This document shows positions 11,264 to 21,687 of a DNA stretch of 64,000 nucleotides, in pieces. Origin of the DNA: Hyphomicrobiaceae bacterium. GTDB taxonomy: Bacteria; Pseudomonadota; Alphaproteobacteria; Rhizobiales; Aestuariivirgaceae. The number at the start of each line of letters is the position of its first letter. Position 1 is the stretch's first letter. The stretch covers positions 1-64,000 of the forward strand of contig OMIC01000024.1 in NCBI GenBank assembly GCA_900298995.1. The letters run 5' to 3'. Under the pieces are notes generated by a model that was not told the origin of the DNA, searched no databases, and saw nothing but the letters and a program-made list of their open reading frames with translations. Position numbers and translations under genes: made by a program.

Positions 11264-12433
11264 ATGAACATTCATGAATACCAGGCCAAGGAACTTCTCC
11301 GTGGCTTCGGCGTCGCCACCGGCCGGGGCATCCCGGCCTTCAGCGTGGACGAGGCGGTCAAGGCGGCGGAAGCGCTCGGCGGCCCGGTCTGGGTGGTCAA
11401 GGCCCAGATCCACGCCGGCGGCCGTGGCAAGGGCGGCGGCGTCAAGGTGGTGAAGTCGGTGGCCGATGTGAAGGCCGAGGCGTCACGCATGCTGGGCATG
11501 CAGCTCGTCACCCACCAGACCGGTCCCGAAGGAAAGAAGGTCCAGCGCCTCTACATCGAGGAAGGCACTGCGATCGCCCGGGAACTCTATCTCTCGATCC
11601 TCGTCGACCGCGAAACCTCGCGCGTGGCCTTCATCGTCTCCACCGAGGGCGGCATGGACATCGAGAAGGTGGCGCATGACACGCCCGAGAAGATCGTCAC
11701 CGTGCAGGTCGATCCCGCCTCGGGCTACTCGGCCTATGTCGGACGCCGCATCGCCGCGGCGCTGAAGCTCGAGGGCGAGCAGGTCAAGCTCTGCGTGAAG
11801 ATGATCGGCCAGCTCTACCGCGCCTTTGTCGAGAAGGACATGAGCCTCCTCGAGATCAATCCGCTGGTCGTCACCAAGGACGGCAATCTCATCTGCCTCG
11901 ACGCCAAGGTCAACTTTGATGACAATGCGATTGAGCGCCACCCCGAGATCCGCGAACTGCGCGACCTCTCGGAGGAAGATCCGAAGGAGATCGAAGCCTC
12001 GAAGTTCGATCTCTCCTATGTGGCACTCGATGGCTCGATCGGCTGCATGGTGAATGGCGCCGGCCTCGCCATGGCCACCATGGACATCATCAAGCTCTAC
12101 GGCGCCGAACCCGCCAACTTCCTCGATGTGGGCGGCGGCGCATCCAGGGAAAAGGTCTCGGCCGCCTTCAAGATCATCACCGCGGACCCGAAGGTGAAGG
12201 GTATTCTCGTCAACATTTTCGGCGGCATCATGAAATGCGACGTGATCGCCGAGGGCGTGATCGCGGCGGTGAAGGAAGTGGGCCTCAAGGTTCCGCTGGT
12301 GGTGCGGCTCGAGGGCACCAATGTCGACCTCGGCAAGAAGATCATCCGCGAGTCCGGCCTCAATGTGATTCCCGCCGATGACCTGAACGACGCCGCCGCC
12401 AAGGTGGTCAAAGCGGTGAAGGAGGCGGCCTGA
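11264..12433 (+). CDS. sucC: succinyl-CoA synthetase beta subunit (ADP-forming)
   Basis: A 389-residue ATP-grasp subunit that with SucD converts succinyl-CoA and NDP to succinate and NTP. It begins with [12 protein letters not shown] and has the Gly-rich ATP-grasp loop (GGRGKGGG) near residue 47. The length is standard. Its stop shares one base with the sucD start. Confidence 0.96.
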   Translation: MNIHEYQAKELLRGFGVATGRGIPAFSVDEAVKAAEALGGPVWVVKAQIHAGGRGKGGGVKVVKSVADVKAEASRMLGMQLVTHQTGPEGKKVQRLYIEEGTAIARELYLSILVDRETSRVAFIVSTEGGMDIEKVAHDTPEKIVTVQVDPASGYSAYVGRRIAAALKLEGEQVKLCVKMIGQLYRAFVEKDMSLLEINPLVVTKDGNLICLDAKVNFDDNAIERHPEIRELRDLSEEDPKEIEASKFDLSYVALDGSIGCMVNGAGLAMATMDIIKLYGAEPANFLDVGGGASREKVSAAFKIITADPKVKGILVNIFGGIMKCDVIAEGVIAAVKEVGLKVPLVVRLEGTNVDLGKKIIRESGLNVIPADDLNDAAAKVVKAVKEAA

Positions 12434-13308
12434 TGTCCATTCTCGTCAACAAAGCCACCAAGGTCATCTGCCAGGGCATCACCGGCAATAACGGCACCTT
12501 CCACACCGAGCAGGCCATCGCCTATGGCACCCGGATGGTGGGCGGCGTGACGCCGGGCAAGGGCGGAACCACCCATGTCGGGCTTCCGGTCTTCGATACG
12601 GTATGGGACGCACGGCAGGCCACCGGCGCCGATGCCTCGGTGATCTATGTTCCGCCGCCCTTCGCGGCGGATGCCATTCTCGAAGCCATCGACGCCGAGA
12701 TCCCGCTCATCGTGTGCATCACCGAGGGCATTCCGGTGATGGACATGGTGAGGGTGAAGCGGGCGCTCTCGGGCTCGAAGTCCCGCCTCATCGGGCCCAA
12801 CTGCCCGGGCGTGCTCACTCCCAATGAATGCAAGATCGGCATCATGCCGGGCAACATCTTCAGGAAGGGCTCCGTCGGCATCGTCTCGCGGTCGGGCACA
12901 CTCACCTACGAGGCGGTGTTCCAGACCACCCAGGAGGGCCTCGGCCAGACCACTGCCGTGGGCATTGGCGGCGACCCGGTGAAGGGCACCGAGTTCATCG
13001 ACATGCTGGAAATGTTCCTCGCCGATGACGAAACCCAGTCGATCATCATGATCGGCGAGATCGGCGGCGCAGCCGAGGAGGACGCGGCGGAGTTCATCGC
13101 GCGCTCGAAGCGCAAGAAGCCCATGGCCGGCTTCATCGCCGGACGCACTGCTCCTCCGGGCCGCCGCATGGGCCATGCCGGCGCCATCATTTCAGGCGGC
13201 AAGGGCGGCGCCGAATCCAAGATCGAAGCCATGAAGCGGGCGGGGATCGCCGTGGCGGATTCGCCGGCCTTGCTGGGCAAGACACTGGTGCAGAAGCTGA
13301 AGGGGTGA
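12433..13308 (+). CDS. sucD: succinyl-CoA synthetase alpha subunit
   Basis: A 291-residue CoA-binding subunit. The N-terminal Rossmann CoA site contains CQGITG near residues 12-17, and the phosphorylated His is H248 in GHAGAI. The start overlaps the sucC stop by one base (TGATG), typical of coupled translation of two subunits made in equal amounts. Confidence 0.96.
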   Translation: MSILVNKATKVICQGITGNNGTFHTEQAIAYGTRMVGGVTPGKGGTTHVGLPVFDTVWDARQATGADASVIYVPPPFAADAILEAIDAEIPLIVCITEGIPVMDMVRVKRALSGSKSRLIGPNCPGVLTPNECKIGIMPGNIFRKGSVGIVSRSGTLTYEAVFQTTQEGLGQTTAVGIGGDPVKGTEFIDMLEMFLADDETQSIIMIGEIGGAAEEDAAEFIARSKRKKPMAGFIAGRTAPPGRRMGHAGAIISGGKGGAESKIEAMKRAGIAVADSPALLGKTLVQKLKG

Positions 13309-13324
13309 ACACTCCTTCAACTTT

Positions 13325-13347
13325 CGGCGCTTACGCTCCCTGCGCCG
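13325..13347. repeat. hairpin in the sucD-sucA gap
   Basis: CGGCGC and GCGCCG form a 6-bp stem around an 11-base loop in the 64-bp gap between sucD and sucA. There is no T-run after it, so it is more likely an mRNA-processing or stability element than a terminator. Confidence 0.3.
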
Positions 13348-13372
13348 GGAGCCGTGAACTGAGGATGACGGG

Positions 13373-16324
13373 ATGAACAAGACAGACCTGACAACCGCCT
13401 TCGAGCAAACCTCCTTCCTCTATGGCGGCAACGCCCAGTATATCGAGCAGCTCTACGCGACATATCTCGAGAACCCTGCCGCCGTGGACCCCCACTGGCG
13501 GCAATTCTTTGCGAGCCTCGCGGACAACGCCGCGCAGGTGAACGGTCCCTCATGGCAGCGCAAGGACTGGCCGCAGCCGGACATGGGCGACCTGGTTTCG
13601 GCGCTGGACGGCAACTGGCCTCCGGCCACGGCGGCCAAACCCGCCAGGGCCGCACAAGGCGACACGAAGGCGGCTGGCGTCTCCGCCGAGGATGTGCGCA
13701 AGGCCACGCTGGACTCGGTCCGCGCACTGATGATGATCCGCGCCTATCGCATGCGCGGACATCTGGCCGCCGATCTTGACCCGCTCCGTCTCAAGAAACC
13801 GGACAACCATCCCGAGCTCGACCCCGCCACCTACGGCTTCACCGAAGCCGACATGGACCGGCCGATCTTCCTCGACAAGGTCCTGGGGCTTGAATACGCC
13901 ACACTGCGCCAGATCATCGACATCCTTAAGCGCACCTACTGCGGCACGCTGGGCGTCGAGTTCATGCATATCTCCGATCCCGCGCAGAAGGCCTGGATCC
14001 AGGAGCGCATCGAGGGTGCTGGCAAGGCCGTGAGCTTCACAGCCCAGGGCAAGAAGGCGATCCTCAACAAGCTGATCGAGGTCGAAGGCTTCGAGCAGTT
14101 CCTGAACGTCAAATACACCGGCACCAAGCGCTTCGGGCTTGATGGCGGCGAGGCAGTGATCCCGGCGCTCGAGCAGATCATCAAGCGTGGCGGCCAGCTC
14201 GGCCTCCAGGAGATCGTGTTCGGCATGGCGCACCGCGGCCGGCTCAATGTGCTGGCCAACGTCATGTCCAAGCCCTTCTCGGCCATCTTCCACGAGTTCA
14301 AGGGCGGCTCGTCCACGCCCCAGGAGGTCGAGGGCTCGGGCGACGTGAAGTATCATCTGGGCTCCTCCTCCGATCGCGCCTTCGACGGCAACACCGTGCA
14401 TCTGTCGCTGACCGCCAATCCCTCGCACCTCGAGATCGTCGACCCCGTGGTGCTGGGCAAGGCCCGCGCCAAGCAGGACCAGCGCAAGGACAGGGAGCGC
14501 ACCACGGTTCTGCCGCTGCTGATCCACGGCGATGCCGCCTTCGCGGGACAGGGTGTCGTGGCGGAGTGCTTCGGCCTGTCGGGTCTGCGCGGGCACCGCT
14601 CCGGCGGCTCGATCCATGTCATCATCAACAATCAGATCGGCTTCACCACCAGCCCGATCTGGTCGCGCTCCTCGCCCTATCCGTCTGACGTCGCCAAGAT
14701 GATCGAGGCGCCGATCTTCCACTGCAATGGCGACGACCCCGAGTCGGTGGTCTTTGCGGCCAAGATCGCTATCGAATTCCGCCAGAAGTTCCGCAAGCCC
14801 GTGGTCGTGGACATGTTCTGCTACCGCCGCTTCGGCCACAACGAGACGGACGAGCCGGCCTTCACGCAGCCCCTGATGTACAAGCGCATCGGCAGCCACC
14901 CGACTGCCGTGACGATCTATGGCAGGCGGCTCGTCGAGGAAGGCGTCGTCACCGAAGCCGAGTTCGAGGCGATGAAGGCCGACTACCGCAGGACGCTCGA
15001 GGAGCATTTCACGGCGGCGGAGAACTACAAGGCCAACAAGGCCGACTGGCTGGATGGCCGCTGGGCCGGACTAAAGGCGGCAAGGGACCAGGAGGAACCG
15101 CGCAAGGGCGACACCGGCGTGGCAATCGAGAAACTCCGGGACATCGGCCTGAAGCTGACGAAGATCCCCAAGACCTTCAAGGCGCACAAGACCATGCAGC
15201 GCGTTCTCGAACAGCGCCGCAAGATGGTCGAGGACGGTGCCGGGCTCGACTGGGCGATGGCCGAGCAGCTGGCTTTCGGCACGCTGCTTCTCGAGGGCTT
15301 CCCCGTCCGCCTGTCGGGTCAGGACGTGCAGCGCGGCACCTTCTCGCAGCGCCATGCCGTGCTGGTCGATCAGGACACCGAGAAGCGCTACACGCCACTC
15401 AATCATCTGGTGAAGGACCAGCAGGTCAAGCTCGAGGCCATCAACTCCATGCTCTCGGAAGAGGCGGTGCTGGGCTTCGAATATGGCTATTCGCTGGCCG
15501 AGCCCAATGCGCTCACCATCTGGGAGGCGCAGTTCGGCGACTTCGCCAATGGCGCCCAGGTGGTCTTCGACCAGTTCATTTCTTCGGGCGAGCGCAAGTG
15601 GCTGCGCATGTCGGGCCTCACGGTTTTGCTGCCGCATGGCTATGAGGGCCAGGGGCCGGAACACTCCTCCGCCCGCCTCGAGCGCTATCTGCAGCTCTGC
15701 GCGGAAGACAACATGCAGGTGGCGAATTGCACGACGCCCGCCAACTATTTCCACATCCTGCGCCGCCAGCTGAAGCGCGACATCCGCAAGCCGCTGATCA
15801 TCATGACGCCGAAGTCGCTGCTCCGCCACAAGCGCGCCACCTCGCCGCTCTCCATGATGGACGAGGGCACGACGTTCCACCGCCTGCTGTGGGACGACGC
15901 CGAGATGCTGACGGGCGAGGCGGTGAAGCTTGCTCCGGACGAGAAAATCCGTCGGGTCATCCTGTGCACCGGCAAGGTCTATTACGATCTCTATGACGAA
16001 CGCGAGAAGCGCGGACTCTCCGACATCTACCTGCTGCGGGTGGAACAGCTTTATCCCTGGCCGCACAAGGCGCTGATCAACATCCTGCAGCGCTTCCGTC
16101 AGGCGGACTTCATCTGGTGCCAGGAGGAGCCCTATAACATGGGCGCCTGGAGCTTCGTGCAGCCCAACATCGAGCGCGTGCTCGACTTCATCAAGGCGAA
16201 GACGCCGCGCCCGCGCTATGTGGGACGCGCCGCCTCCGCCTCCACCGCAACGGGATTGATGAGCCGCCACATCAAGGAACTGAAGACCTTCCTTGATGAG
16301 GCGCTCGGCGACAGCAAGGCTTGA
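13373..16324 (+). CDS. sucA: 2-oxoglutarate dehydrogenase E1 component
   Basis: A 983-residue thiamine diphosphate-dependent decarboxylase of the 2-oxoglutarate dehydrogenase complex. The N-terminal E2-binding segment has FLYGGNAQYIEQLY, the centre has the GMAHRGRLNVL motif, followed by the TPP region with GDAAFAGQGV and the GHNETDEPAFTQP motif, and the transketolase pyrimidine domain lies in the C-terminal half. Full length for the family. Gap to sucB is 12 bases. Confidence 0.97.
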   Translation: MNKTDLTTAFEQTSFLYGGNAQYIEQLYATYLENPAAVDPHWRQFFASLADNAAQVNGPSWQRKDWPQPDMGDLVSALDGNWPPATAAKPARAAQGDTKAAGVSAEDVRKATLDSVRALMMIRAYRMRGHLAADLDPLRLKKPDNHPELDPATYGFTEADMDRPIFLDKVLGLEYATLRQIIDILKRTYCGTLGVEFMHISDPAQKAWIQERIEGAGKAVSFTAQGKKAILNKLIEVEGFEQFLNVKYTGTKRFGLDGGEAVIPALEQIIKRGGQLGLQEIVFGMAHRGRLNVLANVMSKPFSAIFHEFKGGSSTPQEVEGSGDVKYHLGSSSDRAFDGNTVHLSLTANPSHLEIVDPVVLGKARAKQDQRKDRERTTVLPLLIHGDAAFAGQGVVAECFGLSGLRGHRSGGSIHVIINNQIGFTTSPIWSRSSPYPSDVAKMIEAPIFHCNGDDPESVVFAAKIAIEFRQKFRKPVVVDMFCYRRFGHNETDEPAFTQPLMYKRIGSHPTAVTIYGRRLVEEGVVTEAEFEAMKADYRRTLEEHFTAAENYKANKADWLDGRWAGLKAARDQEEPRKGDTGVAIEKLRDIGLKLTKIPKTFKAHKTMQRVLEQRRKMVEDGAGLDWAMAEQLAFGTLLLEGFPVRLSGQDVQRGTFSQRHAVLVDQDTEKRYTPLNHLVKDQQVKLEAINSMLSEEAVLGFEYGYSLAEPNALTIWEAQFGDFANGAQVVFDQFISSGERKWLRMSGLTVLLPHGYEGQGPEHSSARLERYLQLCAEDNMQVANCTTPANYFHILRRQLKRDIRKPLIIMTPKSLLRHKRATSPLSMMDEGTTFHRLLWDDAEMLTGEAVKLAPDEKIRRVILCTGKVYYDLYDEREKRGLSDIYLLRVEQLYPWPHKALINILQRFRQADFIWCQEEPYNMGAWSFVQPNIERVLDFIKAKTPRPRYVGRAASASTATGLMSRHIKELKTFLDEALGDSKA

Positions 16325-16336
16325 GGGACATAGACG

Positions 16337-17536
16337 ATGGCAAGGGAAATCCGCGTTCCGGCTCTGGGTGAATCGGTCACCGAGGCCACGATTTCGAAAT
16401 GGTTCAGAAAGGCTGGCGAGGCCGTGAAGGCCGATGAGCCGCTGGTGGAACTGGAGACCGACAAGGTCACTGTTGAAGTTCCCGCCCCCGCCTCCGGAAA
16501 GCTCGCCGCGATCGAGGCGGAAGCCGGAAAGACCGTGAATGTCGGCGCCCTGCTGGGTCTCATCGAGGAAGGCGCGGCGGGCACGGCCCCAAAGAAGGCG
16601 GAAGCTCCCGCTCCCGCCGCCGCACCAGCGCCCGCAGCCGCACCCGCCAAGGCTGAGGCGCCACTGTCACCGGCCGTGCGCAAGATGGTGGAAGAAAACA
16701 AGGTGGATACCGCGGCCGTGGCCGGCACCGGCAAGGACGGCCGCCTCACCAAGGGCGATGTCATCGCCCATCTCGAAAAGCCCGCGCCGGTCGCAGCGCC
16801 CGCAGCTTCTGCCGCACCCGCCGCAGCCGGAGAGGCCGGACGCGAGGAGCGCGTGCGTATGTCGCGGCTCCGCCTCACCATTGCCCGCCGTCTCAAGGAT
16901 GCGCAGAACACCGCCGCCATGCTCACCACTTTCAACGAGGTGGACATGACGGCCGCGATGACGCTCCGCAACCAGTACAAGGAGCTGTTCGAGAAGAAGC
17001 ATGGCGTGAAGCTCGGCTTCATGAGCTTCTTCGTGAAGGCCTGCGTGCAGGCCCTGAAGGAAATCCCGGCCGTCAACGCCGAGATCGACGGCGAGGACAT
17101 CGTCTACAAGAACTACTACCACATCGGCGTGGCGGTGGGCACCGACAAGGGGCTTGTCGTGCCGGTGCTGCGCGACGCCGACCACTTGTCCTTCGCAGGC
17201 ATCGAGAAGACCATTGCCGATTTCGGACGCCGGGCACGTGACGGGCAGCTGCAGATCGCCGAGATGCAGGGCGGCACCTTCACCATATCCAATGGCGGCG
17301 TCTATGGTTCGCTGATGTCCACGCCCATCCTCAACGCGCCGCAGTCCGGCATTCTTGGCATGCACAAGATCCAGGACCGTCCGGTGGCGGTGAGCGGCCA
17401 GGTGGTGATCCGTCCGATGATGTATCTCGCACTGTCCTACGACCACCGCATCGTCGACGGCAAGGAGGCCGTGACCTTCCTCGTGCGGGTGAAGGAAAAT
17501 CTCGAAGATCCGCAGCGCGCGATCCTGGACCTCTAG
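16337..17536 (+). CDS. sucB: 2-oxoglutarate dehydrogenase E2 (dihydrolipoyl succinyltransferase)
   Basis: A 399-residue E2 with one N-terminal lipoyl domain (modified Lys K43 in ETDKVTV), an Ala/Pro-rich linker, a peripheral subunit-binding domain at about 111-150, a second linker and the catalytic acyltransferase core ending with the active-site H370 and D374 (DHRIVDG). It transfers the succinyl group from lipoate to CoA. This complete E2 contrasts with the isolated lipoyl domain at 35178. Confidence 0.97.
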   Translation: MAREIRVPALGESVTEATISKWFRKAGEAVKADEPLVELETDKVTVEVPAPASGKLAAIEAEAGKTVNVGALLGLIEEGAAGTAPKKAEAPAPAAAPAPAAAPAKAEAPLSPAVRKMVEENKVDTAAVAGTGKDGRLTKGDVIAHLEKPAPVAAPAASAAPAAAGEAGREERVRMSRLRLTIARRLKDAQNTAAMLTTFNEVDMTAAMTLRNQYKELFEKKHGVKLGFMSFFVKACVQALKEIPAVNAEIDGEDIVYKNYYHIGVAVGTDKGLVVPVLRDADHLSFAGIEKTIADFGRRARDGQLQIAEMQGGTFTISNGGVYGSLMSTPILNAPQSGILGMHKIQDRPVAVSGQVVIRPMMYLALSYDHRIVDGKEAVTFLVRVKENLEDPQRAILDL

Positions 17537-17543
17537 GCTGTCC

Positions 17544-18290
17544 ATGAACAGGGTCGCGATCGTCACTGGAGGAAGCCGCGGCATCGGTCGTGCCACGGCC
17601 CTCAAGCTTGCGCAGGCTGGCTATGCTGTTGTCGTCAACTACGCCACGAATGAAGTGGCCGCGCGGGAAGTTGTAGCCGCCATCACGGGCGGTGGCGGCA
17701 CGGCCGTCGCCGTCAAGGGCGACGTTGCCCGCGAGGATGATGTGCTGGCGCTTTTCGCCGCTGCCGACCGGCTTGGTCCGCTCAAGGCGCTCATCAACAA
17801 CGCCGGCATTCTGGACAGCCAGAGCCGCCTCGATGACATGAGCCTCGACAGGCTGAGGCGGCTGTTTGACATCAACATTCTGGGCTCCTTCCTTTGCGCA
17901 CGCGAAGCGGTGAAGCGCATGTCCGTCAAGCACGGCGGCACGGGCGGGGTCATCGTCAACCAGTCGTCCGCCGCGGCGGTCCTGGGCGCGCCCGGCCTCG
18001 GCGTCGATTATGCAGCGAGCAAGGGCGCGATGGATGTTCTCACCATCGGGCTCTCGCGCGAGGTGGCGGCCGAGGGAATCCGCGTCAACGCCGTGAGGCC
18101 CGGAATCATCGATACCGAAATCCATGACAGCTCGGGCATCAAGGGCCGCGTGCAGATGATGCGCGAGCACATCCCCATGAAGCGTGAGGGCAAGGCGGAG
18201 GAAGTCGCCGATGTCATCCTGTGGCTCTGTTCCGAGCAGTCTTCCTATGTCACCGGCGCCCTCGTTCCGGTGGCCGGCGGGCGCTGCTGA
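17544..18290 (+). CDS. SDR-family oxidoreductase within the suc operon
   Basis: A 248-residue classical short-chain dehydrogenase. The cofactor motif GGSRGIGR starts near residue 9 and the active-site pair is Y156/K160 (YAASK). The C-terminal VTGALVPVAGG is typical of FabG-like proteins. The substrate is unknown. It sits 7 bases after sucB and 1 base before the HXXEE membrane gene, so it is transcribed with the TCA genes; SDR genes at this place are seen in rhizobial suc operons. Confidence 0.88.
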   Translation: MNRVAIVTGGSRGIGRATALKLAQAGYAVVVNYATNEVAAREVVAAITGGGGTAVAVKGDVAREDDVLALFAAADRLGPLKALINNAGILDSQSRLDDMSLDRLRRLFDINILGSFLCAREAVKRMSVKHGGTGGVIVNQSSAAAVLGAPGLGVDYAASKGAMDVLTIGLSREVAAEGIRVNAVRPGIIDTEIHDSSGIKGRVQMMREHIPMKREGKAEEVADVILWLCSEQSSYVTGALVPVAGGRC

Positions 18291-18291
18291 C

Positions 18292-18900
18292 ATGTTGGAA
18301 ACCGGCGCCGGCCTCTCGCCCGTCACAAGTGATCCCGGCACACGGGCAGAGCGCCTTGCCGACAACTGGGTCTATGGGGGCGCGCTGGCGGGCGTGATGC
18401 TGCTGTGCCTGACACCTGCGCTCACCGCGGGCTGGCCCGCGGCGGATGTGCTGATCTTCCTGACCCTGCCCGTCTACATGATCCATCAGTATGAGGAACA
18501 TGACGCCGACCGATTCCGCCATTTCATGAACGCCACCATGGCGGGCGGGCGCGAGGCGATGACACGGCGTGCGGTGTTTGTCATCAATGTCTTCGGGGTC
18601 TGGGCGCCATTGGCGCTGTGCGTGGCGCTGACCAGAAGCGGGGGCCCGGGCTTTGGCGTGTTCGCGGGCTGGCTCCTGCTCGTCAACGCCCTGCTCCATG
18701 CGGCTCCCGCGCTGCGCATGCGGCGCTACAATCCGGGCCTCGTCACGGCCCTGCTGCTGTTCCTGCCGCTGGGCGCGGCGGTGCTGGCCTCGGCCTGGGC
18801 GCTGGCGTCCCCGGCTCAGGTCTGGACCGGCCTCGCGCTTGCCATCGCCCTGCACGCAGCGATCATCATCCACATGAAGCGGCGCATCGCCCAGTTCTGA
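18292..18900 (+). CDS. HXXEE-motif membrane protein
   Basis: A 202-residue integral membrane protein with several hydrophobic helices. HQYEEH, with H65, E68 and E69, carries the His-x-x-Glu-Glu signature of the HXXEE Pfam family (function unknown). The frame is open further upstream, but the ATG at 18292, one base after the SDR stop, is the natural start. It lies between the SDR gene and lpdA in the TCA operon. The acidic/His cluster next to membrane segments could bind a metal or be catalytic; that is inference. Confidence 0.8.
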   Translation: MLETGAGLSPVTSDPGTRAERLADNWVYGGALAGVMLLCLTPALTAGWPAADVLIFLTLPVYMIHQYEEHDADRFRHFMNATMAGGREAMTRRAVFVINVFGVWAPLALCVALTRSGGPGFGVFAGWLLLVNALLHAAPALRMRRYNPGLVTALLLFLPLGAAVLASAWALASPAQVWTGLALAIALHAAIIIHMKRRIAQF

Positions 18901-18912
18901 GAGGAGGCCGCA

Positions 18913-20298
18913 ATGGCTGCATTTGATCTCGTTGTCATCGGTACTGGCCCCGGCGGCTATGTCTGCGCCATCCGTGCGGCCCAGCTTGGGCTCAAGGTCG
19001 CAGTCGTCGAGAAGCGCGCCACCCATGGCGGCACCTGCCTCAATGTCGGCTGCATTCCCTCCAAGGCCCTGCTGCACGCCTCCGAACTTTATGCCGAATC
19101 GAAGCATTCCTTCGCCAAGATGGGAATCAGGGCCGAAACCTCGATCGACTTCCCGAAGATGATGGGCTTCAAGCAGGAGGCCATCGACGGCAACACCAAG
19201 GGCATCGACTTCCTGCTCAAGAAGAACAAGGTGACGGTATTCCATGGCGAGGGCGTCATTCCCGCGCCAGGCCGGGTCACGGTTGGCGGCGAGACGCTCG
19301 AGGCACCGCATATCGTCATCGCCACAGGCTCGGATGTGGCGCGGCTCAAGGGCATTGCCATCGACGAGGAACGCATCGTGTCCTCGACGGGCGCCCTGGC
19401 GCTGAGGGACATTCCGGCACGACTCGCGGTGATCGGCGCGGGCGTGATCGGACTCGAACTCGGCTCGGTCTATGCGCGGCTTGGCGCCAAGGTCACCGTG
19501 ATCGAATATCTCGACCGCATCCTGCCTGGCATGGACCTCGATGTCGCCAAGACCTTCCAGCGTCTGCTGCAGAAGCAGGGGTTTGCCTTCCGGCTCTCCG
19601 CCAAGGTCACATCCGCCACCGTGGCGAATGGCAATGTGACGCTCGGTGTCGAGCCCGCGGCGGGCGGAGCCGCCGAGCAGATCGAGGCGGATGTGGTGCT
19701 GGTGGCCGTGGGCCGCGTGCCTTACACCCAGGGGCTGGGTCTCGAGAAGATCGGCGTGAAGCTCGACGAGCGTGGCCGCATTGCCGTTGATGGGCATTTC
19801 GCCACCAATGTGCCGGGCATCCACGCCATCGGCGACGTGATCCGCGGACCCATGCTGGCCCACAAGGCCGAGGACGAAGGCATTGCCGTCGCTGAAATCA
19901 TTGCGGGCCAGGCGGGTCACGTGAACTATGACGTCATTCCGGGTGTCGTCTACACCGCGCCGGAGGTGGCCGCCGTGGGCAGGACGGAGGAGGAACTGAA
20001 GGCTGCCGGTATCGACTACAAGGCCGGCAAGTTCCTGTTCCTCGCCAATGGCCGCGCCAAGGCCAACCAGACCACCGACGGCTTCGTGAAGGTTCTGGCG
20101 GATGCAAAGACAGACCGCGTGCTGGGCGTGCACGTCATCGGGCCCATGGCAGGCGAACTCATCCACGAGGCGGCGGTGCTGATGGAATTCGGTGGCTCTG
20201 CCGAGGACCTGGCTCGCACCTGTCACGCCCACCCGACGCTGTCCGAGGCCGTCAAGGAAGCGGCGATGGCCGTGGCGGGCCGCGCCATTCACGCCTGA
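18913..20298 (+). CDS. lpdA: dihydrolipoyl dehydrogenase (E3)
   Basis: A 461-residue FAD enzyme that reoxidises dihydrolipoamide in 2-oxoacid dehydrogenases. The FAD motif GTGPGGY is near residue 11, the redox disulfide is C42/C47 ([10 protein letters not shown]), the NAD-binding [11 protein letters not shown] is central, and the C-terminal HAHPTLSE carries the catalytic His-Glu pair. It closes the suc operon and is the only E3 seen in the window, so it may also serve the lipoyl system at 33-37 kb. The stop abuts the stop of the convergent flavoprotein gene with no base between. Confidence 0.96.
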   Translation: MAAFDLVVIGTGPGGYVCAIRAAQLGLKVAVVEKRATHGGTCLNVGCIPSKALLHASELYAESKHSFAKMGIRAETSIDFPKMMGFKQEAIDGNTKGIDFLLKKNKVTVFHGEGVIPAPGRVTVGGETLEAPHIVIATGSDVARLKGIAIDEERIVSSTGALALRDIPARLAVIGAGVIGLELGSVYARLGAKVTVIEYLDRILPGMDLDVAKTFQRLLQKQGFAFRLSAKVTSATVANGNVTLGVEPAAGGAAEQIEADVVLVAVGRVPYTQGLGLEKIGVKLDERGRIAVDGHFATNVPGIHAIGDVIRGPMLAHKAEDEGIAVAEIIAGQAGHVNYDVIPGVVYTAPEVAAVGRTEEELKAAGIDYKAGKFLFLANGRAKANQTTDGFVKVLADAKTDRVLGVHVIGPMAGELIHEAAVLMEFGGSAEDLARTCHAHPTLSEAVKEAAMAVAGRAIHA

Positions 20299-21627
20299 TC
20301 AGAGACCCGTTGTGGGCCGCGGATTGCTGCCGTCGAAAAACCGCGCATAGAGGAAGGCCGCCGGATCGACGCACGGGCGCGCGCCAGTGACGATCTCGGC
20401 CATCAAGCGGCCCGCGCCCGGACCAAGCCCGAAACCATGGCCGGAGAATCCGGTGCACAGATGCAGTCCGTCGAGCTGATCGACCTTGGAAATGACGGGC
20501 ACGGCATCCGGCACGGCATCGATGCAACCCGCCCAGCGCTCGACGATCTGCATGGGCTGGAACACCGGATAATAGGCCTTGAGGTGACGCTCGGCGTCAT
20601 CGAGGATGTCCTGCACGGGCTCGGGATCGAGGATCCGCACCTCCTCGAAGGGCGAAACCTCGTCCAGCTTCCAGCGCCGCCTGAGCTTGGCCTCATCGAT
20701 GAATCGCCGTCCCAGCCTGAGGCGCAGGCCTTTCCTGTCGAGCATCAACGCGGGCAGGAAGTCGCGGAACAGCCGGAAGGAATCCGGCACGATGTCGGCA
20801 ACCGAAAAATGGTTGTGAGTGACCGTGTAACCGCCATCCATGCGCTTGCGGAAAGTGAAATGGCCGCCTGAGCAGGTGCGCGTGAGACCGGTGTCGAGAG
20901 GCGCGGTGCGCATCACCGAATTGACCACGCTGAGCTGCGGCAGTTCCACCCCGATGTTGTGGCAGAAGCGGCGCGACCATGCGCCACCCGCCAGCACCAC
21001 CGTGTCGCAGGCGATGGCACCCTTCTCCGTCACCACGCCGGAGACACGCCCGGCCGTGGTCTCGAGACCGCGCACCGCGCAGCGCGTGAAGAGCTTGCCA
21101 CCCTTGCGGCGGAGCGCTTCCGCCATCAGGGGAACGGCCACGAAAGGCTCGGCGCGGGCGTCATCGGGGGTGTACAGCGCACCCTTCCAGGGCTTGGTGC
21201 AGCCAGGCTGCAGGGCATTGGCCTCATCCGCGCCGATCATGCGGCTGGAAAGACCGGCGGGCTTTGCATTGTCCTCGTACCAGGCGGTCTTGGCGGCGAG
21301 TTGCGCCTCATCCTCGCAGAGATAGAGAATGCCGCAGCGCGTGAAGCCCGTCTCGCCGCCGACTCGCGCGTTCATGCCGTCCCAGATCGCGAGGGACACC
21401 TGGATCAGCGGAATCTCGCGCGCGTCCCGGCCCATCTGGCGGCACCAGCCCCAGTTGCGGCTGGATTGCTCGGCCGCGATCTCACCCTTCTCGAGCAGCA
21501 CCACATCAATGCCGCGCTCGACGAGTTCAAGCGCGGTTGAGACACCCGCAACACCGCCGCCAATCACGCAGACGGCGGCGCGCTTGGGAAGCTCCGTGTC
21601 GGAACGGACAATCTGAATCTTCGGCAT
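20299..21627 (-). CDS. DAO-family FAD-dependent oxidoreductase
   Basis: A 442-residue D-amino acid oxidase-type flavoprotein. The dinucleotide motif GGGVAGVSTALEL is at about residues 23-35, followed by VVLLEKG, and the C-terminal FAD loop FSGHGFGLGPGAG is present. The family oxidises secondary or primary amines such as sarcosine, proline or D-amino acids; the substrate here cannot be told. It is a single gene in its orientation. Confidence 0.85.
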   Translation of the reverse strand: MPKIQIVRSDTELPKRAAVCVIGGGVAGVSTALELVERGIDVVLLEKGEIAAEQSSRNWGWCRQMGRDAREIPLIQVSLAIWDGMNARVGGETGFTRCGILYLCEDEAQLAAKTAWYEDNAKPAGLSSRMIGADEANALQPGCTKPWKGALYTPDDARAEPFVAVPLMAEALRRKGGKLFTRCAVRGLETTAGRVSGVVTEKGAIACDTVVLAGGAWSRRFCHNIGVELPQLSVVNSVMRTAPLDTGLTRTCSGGHFTFRKRMDGGYTVTHNHFSVADIVPDSFRLFRDFLPALMLDRKGLRLRLGRRFIDEAKLRRRWKLDEVSPFEEVRILDPEPVQDILDDAERHLKAYYPVFQPMQIVERWAGCIDAVPDAVPVISKVDQLDGLHLCTGFSGHGFGLGPGAGRLMAEIVTGARPCVDPAAFLYARFFDGSNPRPTTGL

Positions 21628-21687
21628 GGCGGCCTGTCTAACCCAGCCCGTGCCCGGTTTCCACCCTCGGGCGGTGAGCGGTGTGGA

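Noticed and set aside
18250-20292. 680-codon open frame on the minus strand across lpdA
   Set aside because: It is the antisense shadow of lpdA and the HXXEE gene: the translation is rich in His, Arg, Gly and Asp without motifs, and the plus strand has a full E3 with all active-site residues.
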